DNA of 34,818 nt, taken from assembly GCA_036160575.1 (NCBI GenBank), contig JAYYDT010000042.1:1-34818 (forward strand). Reading direction: 5' to 3'. Numbering within the stretch: position 1 is the stretch's first letter; each line of letters starts with the position of its first letter. Both the position numbers and the translations under genes were made by a program. Source of the stretch: TMED26 sp002694075. GTDB lineage: Bacteria; Pseudomonadota; Alphaproteobacteria; Thalassobaculales; Thalassobaculaceae. The notes below the pieces were generated by a model. It worked only from the letters and a program-made list of their open reading frames with translations, made no database searches and had not been told where the DNA came from. Below are positions 32,992-34,818 of the stretch, piece by piece.

Positions 32992-33675
32992 TCACACCAG
33001 GGTGAAGTGCGACGCTTGCAGATCGTCGACGCCCACCCCAAGCAGGACGATTTTGTTATCGCCGCCGAGGTCGACCACCGCGTCGCCATCGGCGTTTTCG
33101 TCGATACGGCCGGCTTTGAAGGCGGCGAAGTCTTCGTCGAAGCCGAGCCGGGTGAAGTCGAGAACCTCGCCGGCGTCGGTATCGAAATCGCTGATCACAT
33201 CGCTACCGGATTCGGTTTCGAAGACGACGATGTCGGTGCCTTGGCCGCCGCCCATGGTGTCGTCGCCGACCCCGCCGTAGAGCACGTCGTCGTCACGGTT
33301 GCCGAACAGCAGGTCGTCGCCTTTATTGCCCCAGACCGTGTCTTCGCCCTGGCCGCCATAGACGGTGTCCTCGTCTTGACCGCCATAGACCGTGTCCTCG
33401 TCCCCATCGCCGCCGCTCAACCAGTCACCATCATCGCCCCCCAGAAGCGTGTCATTGCCGGCGCCGCCGCGCAGTACGTCCTTATGACTACCCCCGATGA
33501 GTACGTCGTCACCGGCGCCGCCGGAGAGAGTGTCGTTATGGATTTTACCTTTGATGGTGTCATTGCCCGCCCCACCTTCGATTAAGTTTGCCTTACTGTT
33601 GCCATTGATAAAATTGCTATCCGCCGTATCGGTGTAGTTATAAGTGCTCGAAGACAGTGTGATTGTTGTAGTCAT
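32992..33675 (-). CDS. Small RTX (hemolysin-type calcium-binding repeat) protein
   Basis: A 227-aa protein made almost wholly of RTX nonapeptide repeats (GGxGxDxxx; for example GGAGNDTIKG, GGAGDDVLIG, GGVGDDTMGG) from about residue 35 to 150. A DVISDFDTDAGEVLDFTRLGF block typical of the end of RTX regions follows. The C-terminus (DDLQASHFTLV) resembles type I secretion signals: acidic, then hydrophobic residues. There is no N-terminal signal peptide and no enzymatic domain, so it is a stand-alone calcium-folding secreted protein or a surface-layer/adhesin fragment. ATG 33675 (AAAGG at about 10 nt) was preferred to the TTG at 33717. No type I secretion genes are nearby. Confidence 0.85.
   Translation of the reverse strand: MTTTITLSSSTYNYTDTADSNFINGNSKANLIEGGAGNDTIKGKIHNDTLSGGAGDDVLIGGSHKDVLRGGAGNDTLLGGDDGDWLSGGDGDEDTVYGGQDEDTVYGGQGEDTVWGNKGDDLLFGNRDDDVLYGGVGDDTMGGGQGTDIVVFETESGSDVISDFDTDAGEVLDFTRLGFDEDFAAFKAGRIDENADGDAVVDLGGDNKIVLLGVGVDDLQASHFTLV
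33334..33414 (-). repeat. Three 27-bp tandem units inside the RTX gene
   Basis: Units 33334-33360, 33361-33387 and 33388-33414 each encode nine residues of the EDTVYGGQx type. The first two and the start of the third are nearly identical in DNA, more so than other RTX repeats of the gene, which indicates recent expansion. Confidence 0.75.
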
Positions 33676-34030
33676 GGCCCGCAAACCTTTGCCCAAAGCG
33701 TCGAAAACGGTGTTCAATAGGTATCGAACACATGGAGAAGCTTAGCGAATTACTGCTATGCGTTTTGGATGCAGAGAGGTGAGCAAAAAATAAAAGGGAT
33801 AATGTTTTTATACTTTAGAGGGTTTCCAGCAGAAAGATGGGCGGAATCAGGGCGCGACACCCCATCCGCGCCTTACCCGGCGATCGGGGGCGGCGAAAAG
33901 TGGCGTTAAGGGCGGAGGGACAGCGCCCGCCTCACGTTTTCAACTGCTCGCGCCATCGCCCAAGGCTGGGCCCGCCAGCGGCAGTCGCGAGGACCTGACG
34001 CGCGGGGCGCGCGAAGGACATGATGCCGGC
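33676..34030. other. Intergenic region between the RTX gene and the coiled-coil pair
   Basis: About 355 bp with no gene I can support. The part next to the RTX start (33718-33830) is A/T-richer, with ataaaagggataatgttttta, and is the likely location of the RTX promoter, though no clear -35/-10 pair on the minus strand could be fixed. The rest (33840-34020) is G+C-rich and featureless. A 7-bp stem-loop (TGCCGGC-TTAG-GCCGGCA, 34024-34041) straddles the stop codon of the neighbouring coiled-coil gene. Confidence 0.6.
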
Positions 34031-34261
34031 TTAGGCCGGCAACCCAGCGAGGTCGAGGCGATGTTCGATACGGTCAACCCGCGCCTCCAAACGGTCCAAC
34101 CGGCGATTGACTCCGGCCAGCCCCTGGGCCAGCGCCGCCTGACCCTCTTCCAAGGCTGTGACGCGTCGCTTTAAATCGGCGATATCATCAATCACCCGAT
34201 CCATTTTGGCATCGAGCTGGCGCAACATTTCGAGGGCCCGGTTTTCCGGTTCGGTTGTCAT
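34031..34261 (-). CDS. Small coiled-coil protein, 76 aa (tandem copy 1)
   Basis: A 76-aa protein starting MTTEPENRALEMLRQLDAKM, then a continuous heptad pattern (MDRVIDDIADLKRRVTALEEG, then RRLDRLEARVDRIEHRLDL) to the C-terminus. It is a soluble, highly charged coiled coil without a signal peptide or membrane segment. The family is not recognised by name, but short proteins of this pattern are common in alphaproteobacteria. It is longer than copy 2 by seven residues (around GQAALAQ), exactly one heptad. The function is unknown; oligomerisation with its paralogue is plausible. Confidence 0.75.
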   Translation of the reverse strand: MTTEPENRALEMLRQLDAKMDRVIDDIADLKRRVTALEEGQAALAQGLAGVNRRLDRLEARVDRIEHRLDLAGLPA

Positions 34262-34333
34262 AACCTGAAATTAGGCGCCGGCGCGGGCCGCCGCAAGGGT
34301 GCAAAAGAGGCGTCGCGCCAAGGACGTTACGCC

Positions 34334-34543
34334 TTAAGCCGGCGCGCCGGCCAGATCGCGGCGGCGTTCGATGCGCTCGACCCGCGCCTCCAAACGGTCG
34401 AGCCGGCGGTTGACCCCGGCCAGTCCTTCCTCGACCGCCGTCATGCGGGTTTTCAAATCGGCCACATCCTCGGCCAGGCGGTCGACCTTACCGTCCAGCC
34501 GCCGCAGCATTTCCAGGATCAGGTTTTCTGGTTCGGTTGTCAT
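34334..34543 (-). CDS. Small coiled-coil protein, 69 aa (tandem copy 2)
   Basis: A 69-aa paralogue of the 76-aa protein, with the same MTTEPEN start, LDGKVDRLAEDVADLKTRM heptads and GVNRRLDRLEARVERIERR end. It lacks one heptad relative to copy 1. It lies 72 bp upstream of copy 1 on the same strand and has its own copy of the upstream region, so it can be transcribed independently. A GCCGGCGCGCCGGC palindrome (34339-34352) lies at its 3' end, within its last codons. Confidence 0.75.
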   Translation of the reverse strand: MTTEPENLILEMLRRLDGKVDRLAEDVADLKTRMTAVEEGLAGVNRRLDRLEARVERIERRRDLAGAPA

Positions 34544-34634
34544 AACCTGAAGCTAGGCGCCGGCGCGGGCCGCCGCAAGGGCGCAAAAGAGGGGTGCGCC
34601 AGCCCGCGTCACGCGGCAGCGTCACGCGGCAACG

Positions 34635-34817
34635 TCACTCGGCGGCGGCGTCGACCGGCACCCGGCCGCCGGCCAGTAAGGCCTCGGCGGCGGCGACCAC
34701 GCGGGCCACCGGCAGGCCGGTCATCAAACAGCGCGTCGGGTCGACCGGCGCGCCTGGCGGCATCAAGGTTTCAAAATCCTCGTCGGTGCGGACATGGGCG
34801 GTGGCCGCGCCCCACGG
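34635..34817 (-). CDS. C-terminal end of an unrecognised protein, partial
   Basis: A minus-strand frame is open from the window edge to TGA 34635-34637, giving about 60 residues including HVRTDEDFETLMPPG and TRCLMTGLPVARVVAAAEAL, ending VDAAAE. Codon use is typical of the genome, so it is probably a real gene whose start is outside the window. I do not recognise the family. Confidence 0.5.
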   Translation of the reverse strand, partial: PWGAATAHVRTDEDFETLMPPGAPVDPTRCLMTGLPVARVVAAAEALLAGGRVPVDAAAE

Positions 34818-34818
34818 G

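Larger units (their letters stand above)
34018..34603 (-). repeat. Tandem duplication of a coiled-coil gene with its upstream region
   Basis: The unit consisting of the small ORF and about 60 bp upstream occurs twice (about 34018-34320 and 34328-34603). Upstream sequences from the start codons outward (taacctgaa..ttaggcgccggcgcgggcc and on to gcaaaagagg) are almost identical in the two copies, so promoter and gene were duplicated together. Confidence 0.85.

Noticed and set aside
33334..33414. Regular 27-bp repeats as a possible CRISPR-like array
   Set aside because: The units are contiguous, with no spacers, and encode RTX nonapeptides in frame.
33007..33585. A 192-codon plus-strand frame over the RTX gene
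   Set aside because: It mirrors the RTX repeats (Val/Ala-rich antisense of Asp/Gly repeats) and is not an independent gene.

Overview
The window is G+C-rich (about two thirds G+C by eye) and reads as a chromosomal segment of an alphaproteobacterium, probably of Rhodospirillales type. The evidence is a 5-aminolevulinate synthase of the alphaproteobacterial (Shemin) type, a glyQ-glyS-ppdK block, densely packed genes with ATGA-type overlaps, and strong C/G third-position bias. No tRNA, rRNA, CRISPR array or transposase was seen.

Region 1 (1-12405) is a surface-carbohydrate locus. After the 3' end of a probable sugar/aminoglycoside kinase comes a tight plus-strand run. It encodes a divergent DAHP-synthase-like aldolase, a split transketolase, a 2OG-Fe(II) oxygenase of 'sporadic carbohydrate cluster' type, a small LIC12192-family protein, a SAM methyltransferase, an unrecognised 144-aa protein and arabinose-5-phosphate isomerase (KdsD-like). 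Then follow a convergent GT4 glycosyltransferase, two sugar-nucleotide epimerases and a 903-aa TPR + double-GT2 glycosyltransferase. My inference is that the first eight genes make an unusual keto-deoxy sugar. The aldolase carries Asn where DAHP synthases have their metal-binding Cys, and KPLTFP where they have KPRTSP. This is the best candidate for an undescribed pathway.

Region 2 (12406-14298) is anomalous. It holds an A+T-rich island with a good promoter, inverted repeats and a perfect hairpin just before the ribosome binding site of an orphan 70-aa ORF. Next to it, a minus-strand hemA homologue is interrupted by a single in-frame TAA near its C-terminus.

Region 3 (14438-23177) is catabolic. 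It holds a 3-hydroxyacyl-CoA-dehydrogenase-like enzyme, a 3-hydroxyisobutyrate-dehydrogenase-like enzyme and a DadA-like FAD oxidoreductase on plus. Convergent to these are an N-formylglutamate amidohydrolase and a DUF2817 (M14-like) peptidase on minus. Then come a frameshifted sulfatase/phosphonate-monoester-hydrolase gene and two tandem HSL-type alpha/beta hydrolases.

Region 4 (23271-28951) is the housekeeping block glyQ-glyS-ppdK. Region 5 (28953-32707, minus) is a coupled run meaB > D-threonine aldolase > sufE > DmpA-type peptidase. Region 6 (32786-34817, minus) holds a small RTX calcium-binding protein with its own Rho-independent terminator, a tandem pair of small coiled-coil proteins that differ by exactly one heptad, and the 3' end of an unrecognised gene running off the window.
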